Positions 29,101-36,568 of a stretch of 64,000 bases of DNA are shown here, piece by piece; the stretch's first letter is position 1; each line of letters opens with the position of its first letter. The stretch is from Bradyrhizobium sp. STM 3843 (GTDB lineage Bacteria > Pseudomonadota > Alphaproteobacteria > Rhizobiales > Xanthobacteraceae): assembly GCF_000239815.1 (NCBI RefSeq), contig NZ_CAFK01000242.1:36374-100373 (forward strand), given 5' to 3'. A program made the position numbers and the translations under genes. The notes under the pieces were generated by a model that saw nothing but the letters and a program-made list of their open reading frames with translations, did not search any database and had not been told where the DNA came from.

Positions 29101-31205
29101 TCAATTTCGACATCTTCCTGAACATCATGGAAGCAAGTGACGGGTTGACGCTCGACTGCGACTACAACACCGGCCTGTTCGATGAGGACACGATCGGGCG
29201 TTGGCTCGAGCACTACAAGATCTTGCTCGAGGGAATGGCCGCACAGGTCCATGCACCCGTCTCGAAGCTTCCGCTCCTGTCGGCAGCCGAGTTGGACGGA
29301 TTGGCCCGCTGGAACGATACGTTCACGAACCGGCCCAACCAGTCCACGGTTCATGGGCTCATCGAAGCCCAGGTTGGACGGAGTGCGGACGCGATTGCGG
29401 TCATGTTCGGGCCGGAGCGGCTGACCTATGCCGAACTCGACGGCCGCGCCAACCAGCTGGCCCAGCATCTGCGCAAGCTCGGCGTCAAACCCGGCGTTCT
29501 GGTCGGCCTGTTCATCGAGCGGGGCCTCGATATGCTGGTCTCGCTGCTCGGAATTATGAAGGCGGGCGGGGCCTATGTCCCGATCGATCCGACATTTCCG
29601 CCCGAGCGCGTCCGGTTTGTGCTCGAGGATGCCGGCGCCCAGGTGGTGGTGACCCAGGCAGAATTGACCAAGCAATGGTCGTTCGGCGATGCGAAGGTGG
29701 TCCAGATCGACACCGAATGGCCGGTCATCGCACGCGAGAGCTCAGCGCGGTTGGATGGAGGTGCTGGTCCTGCGGATCTTGCCTATGTCATCTACACGTC
29801 AGGTTCGACCGGCAAGCCCAAGGGAGTCGAGGTCCCACATCGCGCGGTGGCCAACCTGTTGCAGGCCATGCAGGTGCAGCCCGGCCTGAACAGTTCGGAC
29901 GTTCTGGCGGCGGTCACGACGCTATCGTTCGACATTTCGGGGCTTGAGCTCTTCCTGCCGCTGACCGTCGGCGCCAGGCTTGCCATCGTGAGCCGCGACA
30001 CGGCGCAATACTCGGTGCGCCTCCTGGAGTATTTGAAGGAGGTGAACGCGACTGTTGTGCAGGCCACGCCTGTCACGTGGCAGCAACTGCTCGACGCAGG
30101 CTGGACTGGAGAACCGGCTCTCAAGGTCCTCTGCGGCGGCGAAGCTTTCCCACGCGAGCTGGCAAATGAGCTGGTGAAGCGTGCTGCGTCGGTCTGGAAT
30201 ATGTACGGGCCGACCGAGACCACGATCTGGTCGGCAGTTCTACAGGTTGCCGCCGGCGAAGGGCCGGTCCCCGTCGGCTATCCGATCGCCAATACTGAGT
30301 TCCTGGTCCTCGACCACGATCTCCAACTGGCGCCAGTCGGCGTGGCCGGAGAGCTGTACATCGGTGGCGCGGGCTTGGCGCGCGGCTATCACAACCGGCC
30401 GGAATTGACCTCGGAGCGGTTCGTCGCCCATCCGTTCAGGTCCGAACCGGGTACGCGCCTGTACAAGACCGGCGATCTGGTTCGGCGACGGCGTGACGGA
30501 ACGCTCGAATTCCTCGGTCGGCTGGACAACCAGATCAAGCTGCGTGGCTTCCGAATCGAACTCGGAGAGATCGAGAGCATCCTGGAAACCCACCCCGGCA
30601 TCGCTCAGGGGGTTGTCTCCTTGCGTGAGGACGTCGCTGGAGAAAAGCGTCTGATCGGATATGTCATTCCGAAAAACGGCGTTGCTCCGGGGGCAGCCGA
30701 GCTGCGCGAGTTCATTGTCAAGAAGCTACCGGCTTATATGGCTCCAGCGGCCTATGTCAGCCTCGATGCGATGCCTTTGACGCCAAATGGCAAGATTGAT
30801 CGCAATGCGCTTCCGGCACCGAGCTGGACCAAGCAGCAGGAAAGCATGGCCTATGCCGTGCCGCGCAACGCCGACGAGGAGAAGCTGGCGGCGATCTGGG
30901 CCGAGGTGCTCCGGCTGCCGCGCGTCGGCATCAACGACAATTTGTTCGAGCTCGGGGCGGATTCGCTGCACGTGTTTCAGATCACGGCACGCGCCAATAA
31001 GGCGGGCATCCAGGTGACGCCGCGCCAGATCCTCAAATTCAGGACGATTGCCGCAATCTTCGACGAACTTTCCAAGGGAACGCAGGATCAGACGACCACT
31101 TCAGATCGGGCGATTAAGCCGGTGCCGCGACAACAGTACCGACTAGCGCCCCAGCCTGTCCGGCAAGTCAGCAGATGGCCACAATCATCAAGCTCCCACA
31201 ATTGA
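23109..31205 (+). CDS. Hybrid PKS-NRPS: KS-AT-ACP-aminotransferase-C-A-PCP
   Basis: A 2698-residue megasynthase starting at TTG in a 4-nt overlap. The KS (about 11-435) has active Cys187 in SACSTS, with EAHGTGT and NVGHLD His motifs. The AT (535-830) has GHSIGE (Ser633) and HAFH, the malonyl-CoA signature. The ACP carries GFDSL (Ser979). A class III PLP aminotransferase (about 1180-1590) has its Schiff-base Lys1433 in TYGKVVAGGMP. The C domain (1626-2050) has an intact HHIVCDG (His1757). The A domain (2055-2570) pocket reads D2275 I2276 L2279 Q2318 L2341 G2343 M2365 I2373 W2374 + K, closest to the glycine code DILQLGLIW. The PCP carries GADSL (Ser2619). No KR, DH, ER or methyltransferase is present. 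As in McyE and the iturin-family synthases, the aminotransferase should turn the beta-keto intermediate into a beta-amino acyl chain that is then joined to the amino acid (Gly). Confidence 0.93.
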   Translation: MNENAGLEEGGIAIVGMAGRFPGAQSVAEFWRNQLDGIEAISQFRVDELEITNKQAVGNDPRYVKARSILEDVDLFDAEFFGIYPREAELMDPQQRLFLECCWQALEDAGCVPQTYPGLIGVYAGTSMSSYFLTRLCTEPGFIEKFAAGYQVSNYVEMMGNSPDFLATRVSYKFNLRGPSVTMLSACSTSLVAITQACQSLLTYQSDMALAGGTSITLPQKRGSVYQDGGMVSRDGHCRAFDADAQGTVFGSGVGVVVLKRLEDALQDGDQIYAVIRGYAVNNDGSSKVGYTAPSVEGQANVIAMAHQAADIDPATIGYIEAHGTGTPLGDPIELAGLTQAFRARTDRTQFCTIGTAKTNVGHLDIAAGVTGLINAAHVVRHGVFPPTLHFKNPNPKFDFKGSPFRVVAERTEWDAGDAPRRAGVSAFGVGGTNAHVVLEQAPEQQSSASRRTKQLLVLSARSQTALDAAGDRLRAHLEAHPGSNLADVAWTLQTGRREFGYRRAVVAGDVAEAVRSLSERARVPAPSRSREVSDVCFLFPGQGSQHPNMAREIYDLEPVFRETVDRCAEILRPHLGADLRTVLYPDAGASDEARRAVTDTIIAQPAIFTIEYSLAQLWFSWGIRPKAMTGHSIGEFAAACIAGVISLEDALGFVALRGRLMQGVAPGGMLSVRLPEAELRQRLGAPLSLAAVNSPSLCVVAGPLDPLAQFERELNEAGVACRRLVTSHAFHSAMMDPLIDPLANALSGIRLNPPQIPYVSGVTGTWVTDREATDPVYWARHAREPVQFSAAIQELRNRPDAILLEVGPGNVLTTLARQHGQPAANSVIAPSLSDGFSGEGDYEALLSAMGKLWVAGEKPDWTAFHAGERRHRMSLPTYPFERKRYWLQNAQAAFDQSVPGSTEAPVTSLSSEAKPQVLQGSDAVNVMSSVSSAVAPATSAKRRDRIQAALVEMFEGLSGVDLAAADPATTFLELGFDSLFLTQVAQALQEKFAVKITFRQLLNDVSSLNALVDHLESQLPADAYAERVESRSELQAVAPVVVVTATAASEPAVQAALVSAGSVSEGAMERLMREQLQAMNQLFSKQLDALNATRGPTAAAPATIPASNATVELRAAAEAVTSAPAAAPAAPQKAFGPYKPPQTTASQDLTPAQQKQLNILIDRVTRRTAKSKAFTQQHRQALADPRVVSGFRPQWKEMVYSIVTDRSQGSRIWDIDGNAYIDLVNGFGPIMLGHRPDFVEKAIEAQLRNGFETGPQTPLAGEVAQLFCEMTGNERMAFCNTGSEAVLAALRVSRTVTGKNKIVTFSGDYHGMFDEVLVKGFMNKAGEPQSVPIAPGIPRQSVSNMVVLDYGAEQSLDWIRRNAADIAAVLVEPVQSRHPSLQPVDFLKQLRKITEDCGAALIFDEVVTGFRVHQGGCQAKFGIRADLATYGKVVAGGMPVGVLAGKSRFMDALDGGMWQFGDDSYPQVGVTFFAGTFVRHPLALAAMRAVLRHFSEQGPALQERLNQRTSELVQKLNEVVREHGLPTQVETFGSFFYLGFPASEPLANLFYFYMRDKGIHIREGFPCFLTTAHSDADLEAIVTAFRESAIEMRQAGFLGDVVEAPALAPAAVAAQLDRPEAAEAPLTESQLEVWLSDQLSSDASCSYNESVSLHLRGNLDVTALRRALDLVVARHQALRSTFGGEGDRQSFAARLTLEVPTIDLRSLAPQEQESQLHQIIATDAQTPFNLSAGPLVRARLVTLAADHQILIFTAHHIVCDGWSTNVLVDELSQAYNATKQGLSWNPPASMPFADYAKSQAEFVDSAEGRKVESYWLEQFREVPAPLNLPLDRPRPAIKEFKGATFRTRIEADAYNRIKKFGASQKCTLFVTLLAGFEILLGRLSGQDDIVVGVPTAGQSLLDNVTLVGHCVNFIPLRGRLTGNPTAAEFLAQMKQTVLAGYEHQNYTYGRLVRKLALQRDPSRLPLTEVQFNLERIGGKLGFDGVDAEVDPNPKSFVNFDIFLNIMEASDGLTLDCDYNTGLFDEDTIGRWLEHYKILLEGMAAQVHAPVSKLPLLSAAELDGLARWNDTFTNRPNQSTVHGLIEAQVGRSADAIAVMFGPERLTYAELDGRANQLAQHLRKLGVKPGVLVGLFIERGLDMLVSLLGIMKAGGAYVPIDPTFPPERVRFVLEDAGAQVVVTQAELTKQWSFGDAKVVQIDTEWPVIARESSARLDGGAGPADLAYVIYTSGSTGKPKGVEVPHRAVANLLQAMQVQPGLNSSDVLAAVTTLSFDISGLELFLPLTVGARLAIVSRDTAQYSVRLLEYLKEVNATVVQATPVTWQQLLDAGWTGEPALKVLCGGEAFPRELANELVKRAASVWNMYGPTETTIWSAVLQVAAGEGPVPVGYPIANTEFLVLDHDLQLAPVGVAGELYIGGAGLARGYHNRPELTSERFVAHPFRSEPGTRLYKTGDLVRRRRDGTLEFLGRLDNQIKLRGFRIELGEIESILETHPGIAQGVVSLREDVAGEKRLIGYVIPKNGVAPGAAELREFIVKKLPAYMAPAAYVSLDAMPLTPNGKIDRNALPAPSWTKQQESMAYAVPRNADEEKLAAIWAEVLRLPRVGINDNLFELGADSLHVFQITARANKAGIQVTPRQILKFRTIAAIFDELSKGTQDQTTTSDRAIKPVPRQQYRLAPQPVRQVSRWPQSSSSHN

Positions 31206-34200
31206 ACGCAGACATCGGCGAATGTCTGGAACCGGCTAACAGCCAAGTTAGCCTGGTGTTTCCGCTGTCTGCGGCGCAGGAGCGCGTCTGGCGTGCTGAT
31301 CGCGACAATCCCGGCGACTCCGCCTACAACGTGGCCTTTCGGTGGAGTCTGAAGGGACCCCTGGACATTTCGCTCGTCGAGCGCGCCTTCAATGAAATCG
31401 TGGCGCGGCACGAAATTCTGCGCGCAAGTTTCACGGTCATAGGCGTTGATCCCGTTCAGCTCATCGCACCGTCGGCAAAGATCGATCTCAAATTCCACGA
31501 TCTGCGGTCGCTTGAAGACCGCGACCAACAGGTGGATGATCTCTGCAGGACTGAGGCAACGCGCGGATTCGAGATCGAGGCCGGACCTCTTCTGCGGGTT
31601 ACGGTTATCCGTGTTGAAGAACAGCATCATCTGCTGTTGCTTACCGCGCACCTCTTGGTCGCAGATGGCTGGTCCATCCGCGTGATGATGGACGAGCTGC
31701 GGCAACTGTACCGGGCATTCAGCGAAGGGCAGGCGTCGCCACTGCCGGAGCTCGTTGTCCAATATCCCGATTACGTCATATGGCAACGCGAGCGCGCGGA
31801 AGATGCCGAGCGGGAGGCGCAGCTTGCCTATTGGAAGTCCTCACTCAAGAACTATCGACGGCTCGAAGTCGCAGGTGATCGCGAGCCGCCGGTCAAAGCT
31901 GGCCGCGACAGTGATATCGTTTCCCGCGAACTCCGACGTGAACTGACCGACACGCTGAACCAACAGAGCAACCGTCGCGGCGGGACCATGTTCGTCACCG
32001 TCCTGTCCGCGCTCTGTGTTCTGCTCAAGCGCTATACCGGACGTGACGATATTGCGGTCGGGTCGGAGCTCGCAGGCCGCAACCGCACCGAACTTGAAGC
32101 GTTGGTCGGCCTCTTCATCAACCACGTCGTCATCAGAACCGATGTGGCCGGTGACCCCCGCTTCATTGACCTGGCGGACCGCGTGCGGGACGCCATGCTT
32201 GAGATCTTCGCCAATCAGGACGTGCCGTTCGAGGACGTGATCAAGGCTCGGGCCGCGGATGGGGATATTGATCCCGAACCGTTCTTTGTCGTCAATTTCA
32301 ATTGCTACCGAGCCTATGGTGGGAGCTCGAATTCCGTCATTGAGCCCACGAAAATTCAGGTCACGCCGATACCGTCGATCTCGCAGGGGGCACTCTACCG
32401 GCTCAACTTCTTCATGGTGGAGCGCGAGAGCGGTTGGCGATTGTCGATCGACTTCAACAAGCACTACTACAGCCGGGAATTTGCACAGGAGCTCTTGGAC
32501 GATTTCTGCGGCCTGCTCGAACAGATCAGCTCCGGACCGGAGCGTCGCGCCTCGGAATTCGTCGTGTCGGGACCGCGGGCGGCGCAGGGTGGCCCTGTGT
32601 CGGAGACGCAAGAGCCGATGCCGTCGAACCACGCCGCCGAAGAGTTTTGCACGATGCCGGCGAGCGTTGCGCAGGAGCGGTTTTGGCTGCTCGCGCGGCT
32701 CGATCCGAATTCGGCAAAGTTCCACATGCGCGCCACGGTGCGCCTGACGGGTTCTGTGTCGACCAATGTACTCCAGGCGAGCTTTCAGCATCTCGTCGAC
32801 CGCCACGAGATTTTGCGGACGACCTTCGCCGAATTCGAGGGCGAGCTCGTTCAGGTAATTTCGGCGCGGCAGGCGTTTGCGCTTTCTGTCGCGGATCTGA
32901 CCCAAATCGCGGACGCGGAGCGCGAGTCCAGGCTTCAGGAGCTTTTGCAGGAAGAGGCGCGGCAACCGTTCGACCTCGAGCGGGGGCCGCTCTTCCGCGC
33001 CTGCCTGTTCGTGCTGGGTACCGCCGAGGCGGTCCTGCTCATCACGACGCATCATATCATCGTTGACGGATGGTCGCAGCGGGTCATCCAGGACGAGCTG
33101 TGGGCAAGCTACGAGGCGCTCACTGGCAACAGGCCCGTGCAGCTTGCGCCTCTGTCGATCCAATATGCTGACTTTGCAAGCTGGCAGCAGGACTGGCTCA
33201 AGTCGCCGGAAGCAGGCGCTCATCTCGACCATTGGCTGACGCGGCTCAAAGATCCGCTGGACGTTGTCGATTTCCCGACGGATCGGCCGCCGGCTGCGCG
33301 GATGACCGCGAAGGGCGGCATCGAGTCGCTGTCTTTGCCGGCCGAGCTCATCCAGGACCTGAAGCGCGTCGCGAAGGCCGAAGGCGTGACGATGTTTGCG
33401 CTGTCCTTGGCCTGCTTTGCGATCCTCCTGTCGCGGTACTCGGAACAGCCGGAGATGGTGATCGGATCGCCGGTGGCGAACCGGAGCCCGGAGACGGAGC
33501 CTTTGATCGGTCCGTTTGCCGGACCAATTCCCTTCCGGATCGATCTGGGTAGCAATCCAACGATCGAGGAAGCTATCGCGCATGTGAGCCAGGTGTACCT
33601 CGATGCGCTGGATCACGCCGATCTGCCGTTCGAGGCGCTCCTTAAGCAGTTGCGCATCCGCTCGATCGATGGTCGGACGGTCTTCTTCCAGTTTTACTTC
33701 CTCTATCAGGTCGCATTCCTGCAGCCGCATCAGGTGCCCGGACTGACCGTGTCCCCGATGCCGACATTCAGCGTTGGGACTCCATTCGAGCTTCAGCTCG
33801 CGCTTATTGAGCGCCAGGACGAGCTGCGGGTGAACTGCGAGTACAATGCCGACCTGTTCGACGCGGGCTCGATCCGGCTTATCCTGGACTATTACCAGAT
33901 GCTGCTGCGGACTGTGGTGTCAAACCGACGTCACAGAATTACGGAGCTCCCGGCCCCGACCGTTCCGAAGCGGGCTCGCGAGTCGACACAGCCGGCCGAG
34001 GAAAGTGCCGCACGCGTCTTCGTCGCGCCAAGTACCGAGGACGAGATCAAGCTTGCCGAGATCTGGAAGGCCATCCTCAAGGTGCCCGTCATCGGGATGA
34101 ATGACAACTTTTTTGAGCTCGGCGGGCACTCGTTGCTGGCCGCCGAACTGGTTACGAAGGTGCAGGCAAGTTTTGGGATCACTATCGATCTGTCGCTTCT

Positions 34201-35092
34201 GATGGTCGCGCCGACTGCCGGGCAACTGGCGCGGAAGCTCCGCGAGGCCCTGCAAACCGACCGTCCGCACATTGTCGCAATCCGCGAAACCGGCCATCGT
34301 CTTCCCCTGTTCTGCATCCATGGCGGTGGTGGCCATCTGCTGGATTATCGGGATCTGATCGCGGCGTTGCCGGGGGACGTCCCGGTTTATGGGTTGCGAG
34401 CGTCAGACGCAAAAGAGTCTTGCCCCGACAGTGTGGAAGACCTTGCAAGCCAGTATGTGCGAGAAATTCAAGCCGTCCAACCGAACGGACCTTACCAGAT
34501 ATGCGGCCTTTCGTTTGGTGGGCTCGTGGCTTTTGAGATCGCAACGAAATTCGTCGAAATGGGCGAGGCGGTCGCGCTGATCGCACTTTTCGATACAGGC
34601 AATTGGGCTCACTATCGGAATCTGCCGGCGGAGCAGCTCGCGAAATTTCGACGCAAATATCTGAACGATCGGCTCAGGAAGTATGGGCGCAATCTCATTC
34701 ATGGTCGGTTCGACGAACTCTGGGCGGATGCGCGCCTCTTTGTTACCAGTCGGTTGGATGCGCTGCTCTGGAAGGTCGGCCAGGACGTTTGTCGTTCACT
34801 CGGGGTGCCTGTCCCTCGCTTGCTGCGAAGCAACCTGGTCTTGTTCTCGGCGATAGGCCGGAAATATGTACCGAGATCTTATCCCGGTCGCCTGTTGCTG
34901 TTCCGCGCGGAAGGGCGAACCGCCGAATATGGAGATGACCTGACGCTCGGATGGTCGAACATCGCCGCCGGGGGCATCGTCGTGCATCAGGTTCCGGGCA
35001 ACCATCTCTCGATCATGCGACAGCCACAAGTTACTCGATTGATCGAGCAACTATCTCCTTATTTGGCGAGCGCGCCCGAGCGCCAGGAATAG
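31175..35092 (+). CDS. NRPS C*-C-PCP-TE without adenylation domain
   Basis: A 1305-residue terminal synthase. The first condensation domain (about 28-460) has HLLVADG (159-165) where HHxxxDG is expected, so the catalytic second His is Leu160. The second C domain (485-925) has an intact HHIIVDG (His626, His627, Asp631). The PCP (955-1025) carries LGGHSLL (Ser986). The thioesterase (1045-1290) has GLSFGG (Ser1113) and a terminal GNHLSIM (His1277), and should release or cyclise the product. There is no A domain, so the PCP must be loaded in trans or receive the chain by another route; the stand-alone Thr A-PCP protein is the obvious candidate. The ATG start overlaps the previous gene by 31 nt, indicating coupled translation. 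Confidence 0.92.
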   Translation: MATIIKLPQLNADIGECLEPANSQVSLVFPLSAAQERVWRADRDNPGDSAYNVAFRWSLKGPLDISLVERAFNEIVARHEILRASFTVIGVDPVQLIAPSAKIDLKFHDLRSLEDRDQQVDDLCRTEATRGFEIEAGPLLRVTVIRVEEQHHLLLLTAHLLVADGWSIRVMMDELRQLYRAFSEGQASPLPELVVQYPDYVIWQRERAEDAEREAQLAYWKSSLKNYRRLEVAGDREPPVKAGRDSDIVSRELRRELTDTLNQQSNRRGGTMFVTVLSALCVLLKRYTGRDDIAVGSELAGRNRTELEALVGLFINHVVIRTDVAGDPRFIDLADRVRDAMLEIFANQDVPFEDVIKARAADGDIDPEPFFVVNFNCYRAYGGSSNSVIEPTKIQVTPIPSISQGALYRLNFFMVERESGWRLSIDFNKHYYSREFAQELLDDFCGLLEQISSGPERRASEFVVSGPRAAQGGPVSETQEPMPSNHAAEEFCTMPASVAQERFWLLARLDPNSAKFHMRATVRLTGSVSTNVLQASFQHLVDRHEILRTTFAEFEGELVQVISARQAFALSVADLTQIADAERESRLQELLQEEARQPFDLERGPLFRACLFVLGTAEAVLLITTHHIIVDGWSQRVIQDELWASYEALTGNRPVQLAPLSIQYADFASWQQDWLKSPEAGAHLDHWLTRLKDPLDVVDFPTDRPPAARMTAKGGIESLSLPAELIQDLKRVAKAEGVTMFALSLACFAILLSRYSEQPEMVIGSPVANRSPETEPLIGPFAGPIPFRIDLGSNPTIEEAIAHVSQVYLDALDHADLPFEALLKQLRIRSIDGRTVFFQFYFLYQVAFLQPHQVPGLTVSPMPTFSVGTPFELQLALIERQDELRVNCEYNADLFDAGSIRLILDYYQMLLRTVVSNRRHRITELPAPTVPKRARESTQPAEESAARVFVAPSTEDEIKLAEIWKAILKVPVIGMNDNFFELGGHSLLAAELVTKVQASFGITIDLSLLMVAPTAGQLARKLREALQTDRPHIVAIRETGHRLPLFCIHGGGGHLLDYRDLIAALPGDVPVYGLRASDAKESCPDSVEDLASQYVREIQAVQPNGPYQICGLSFGGLVAFEIATKFVEMGEAVALIALFDTGNWAHYRNLPAEQLAKFRRKYLNDRLRKYGRNLIHGRFDELWADARLFVTSRLDALLWKVGQDVCRSLGVPVPRLLRSNLVLFSAIGRKYVPRSYPGRLLLFRAEGRTAEYGDDLTLGWSNIAAGGIVVHQVPGNHLSIMRQPQVTRLIEQLSPYLASAPERQE

Positions 35093-36559
35093 TTGCCGCT
35101 GCAGCGGGAGCGTGACGACGGTCCGATGAGAGCGCTGGAATCGACATTGGTGCTGGCCTTGCTGCTGGGCGCCTCTGTCATGCTTGTCCCCTCATTCGGT
35201 GCCTGCCATGCCTTGCTCCCTCTGGCCGTTTTGGTTGCGTTGTTGCTGGCGGCGCATCTCCATCTGGAGGGGGCGCGCTACCAGATGGCTCCGGCCTATG
35301 TTGCAGCACTCGGCTTCGTGACCGCGGCCGGCTTGAGATGCGTTGCGCATATTGAAAGTGTCCACGTATCCGGGCTGGCCTACGCGACTGCCTACCTCGC
35401 CCTCATGGCCGGCTTGCTGTGTCTTGCCATGCCGATCTTCAGGCTGCCGAAGCCAACCGGCGCGTACAGGATCGGCACTCACGTTCGGCACCTGATCCAT
35501 GTGAGCAGAAGCGACCCATATTCGGATCGAGCCGGTTGCCGTGAGCTCATGATTCAGATCTGGTACCCCGCGAATCCATCCCGTCGTGGGCGCTATGCGC
35601 CTTACCGGGAGCGCGCCATCACGACCTGGCGAAGCGCGCATTTTTCGCACGTGAACACGCATGCGATGTTGGATGCCGAATTGCCGCCGCTACCGCCGCG
35701 CTTTCCGGTCATCCTCTTCTTGCCTTCGTGGGCGGGAATCCGGACCGAATGTACCGTCTTGGTCGAGGAGCTCGCCAGCCATGGCTACATCGTCGTGGGG
35801 ATCGACCATCCCTACAGTTCCAGCCGCGTTGCCTTTCCGGATGGCACGGTGGCGTGCCGTAAATTCAAAGGCGATGAAGACTACTCGTCCGAAGCGGCTC
35901 TTGCGGAGTTCGTGAAGACGGCAAACGAGCAGATCGATATCAGAGCAGCTGATGCGCGCTTCGTCTTGGATAGTCTGGAAGATTTGAACCGCGACGATCC
36001 GCAACAATTGTTGGCCGGCCGTCTCGATCTGGATCGGATCGCGGTATTCGGCTTTTCTTTGGGCGGAGGCGCCGCAGCCGAAGTCTGCTCATTGGACGAG
36101 CGCGTCAAGGCGGGGGCCGATCTTGCGGGGATGATTGGACGGACGACGGCGGAACGGCAAAGGTTCACCCCGTTTCTGTTCATGTTCGAAGGTATGTACG
36201 ACGAGGAGCCCTTTGTGGCTGAGGCTGACTTGAGCCGCTTCCCACCGGCCAAGCGTCGAGAGATCGCGTTTTCGCTGGAGCAATTTGCGGCCATGAAGCA
36301 ACTGCTGGAACGGCGGGGCGGCTACTGGATGACAATCCCCGGCGCCGAGCACATGCATTTCTCGGACATGAAGCTTTATTCGCCCTTGCGCCGCGGCAGC
36401 GTCGACCCTGTTCAGATCCTTCGGGTCATCCGCAGCAATCTGGTTGCGTTCTTCGACCACAGTCTCGGGCTTCAGAGAGCAACTTCGCCGGCGGACATCG
36501 AGGGCGCGTCACCGCTTCTAAGGGTCAAGAAAGTCGATCCAGCAGTACCAGCAGCCTGA
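35093..36559 (+). CDS. Alpha/beta hydrolase, PAF-acetylhydrolase/dienelactone-hydrolase-like
   Basis: A 488-residue protein with several hydrophobic segments at the N-terminus (about residues 15-120) followed by a hydrolase domain. It has PVILFLPSW near the oxyanion strand, VVGIDHPYSS, the nucleophile elbow FGFSLGGG (Ser322) and GAEHMHF with the His (420 or 422). The closest fold is the platelet-activating-factor acetylhydrolase group. It starts at the base after the synthase stop (TTG; ATG 35126 is an alternative), so it is almost certainly in the megasynthase operon. A membrane-anchored hydrolase could mature, export or deacylate the product; roughly similar stand-alone hydrolases act as aminoacyl shuttles (SyrC) in other NRPS systems, although those use Cys. 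Confidence 0.78.
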   Translation: MPLQRERDDGPMRALESTLVLALLLGASVMLVPSFGACHALLPLAVLVALLLAAHLHLEGARYQMAPAYVAALGFVTAAGLRCVAHIESVHVSGLAYATAYLALMAGLLCLAMPIFRLPKPTGAYRIGTHVRHLIHVSRSDPYSDRAGCRELMIQIWYPANPSRRGRYAPYRERAITTWRSAHFSHVNTHAMLDAELPPLPPRFPVILFLPSWAGIRTECTVLVEELASHGYIVVGIDHPYSSSRVAFPDGTVACRKFKGDEDYSSEAALAEFVKTANEQIDIRAADARFVLDSLEDLNRDDPQQLLAGRLDLDRIAVFGFSLGGGAAAEVCSLDERVKAGADLAGMIGRTTAERQRFTPFLFMFEGMYDEEPFVAEADLSRFPPAKRREIAFSLEQFAAMKQLLERRGGYWMTIPGAEHMHFSDMKLYSPLRRGSVDPVQILRVIRSNLVAFFDHSLGLQRATSPADIEGASPLLRVKKVDPAVPAA

Positions 36560-36568
36560 CGTGTCAGG
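36555..36568. repeat. Palindrome spanning both convergent stop codons
   Basis: CCTGAC-GT-GTCAGG is a perfect 6-bp inverted repeat. The hydrolase stop TGA (36557-36559) lies in the left arm and the stop of the convergent glycosyltransferase (TCA on this strand, 36564-36566) in the right arm, so the two genes end within 5 nt of one another. There is no T-tract, so it is at most a weak bidirectional transcription end. Confidence 0.4.

Noticed and set aside
31841..33730. 629-residue minus-strand open frame opposite the terminal NRPS
   Set aside because: Antisense to intact condensation domains, no recognisable domain, Arg-rich composition typical of shadow frames.
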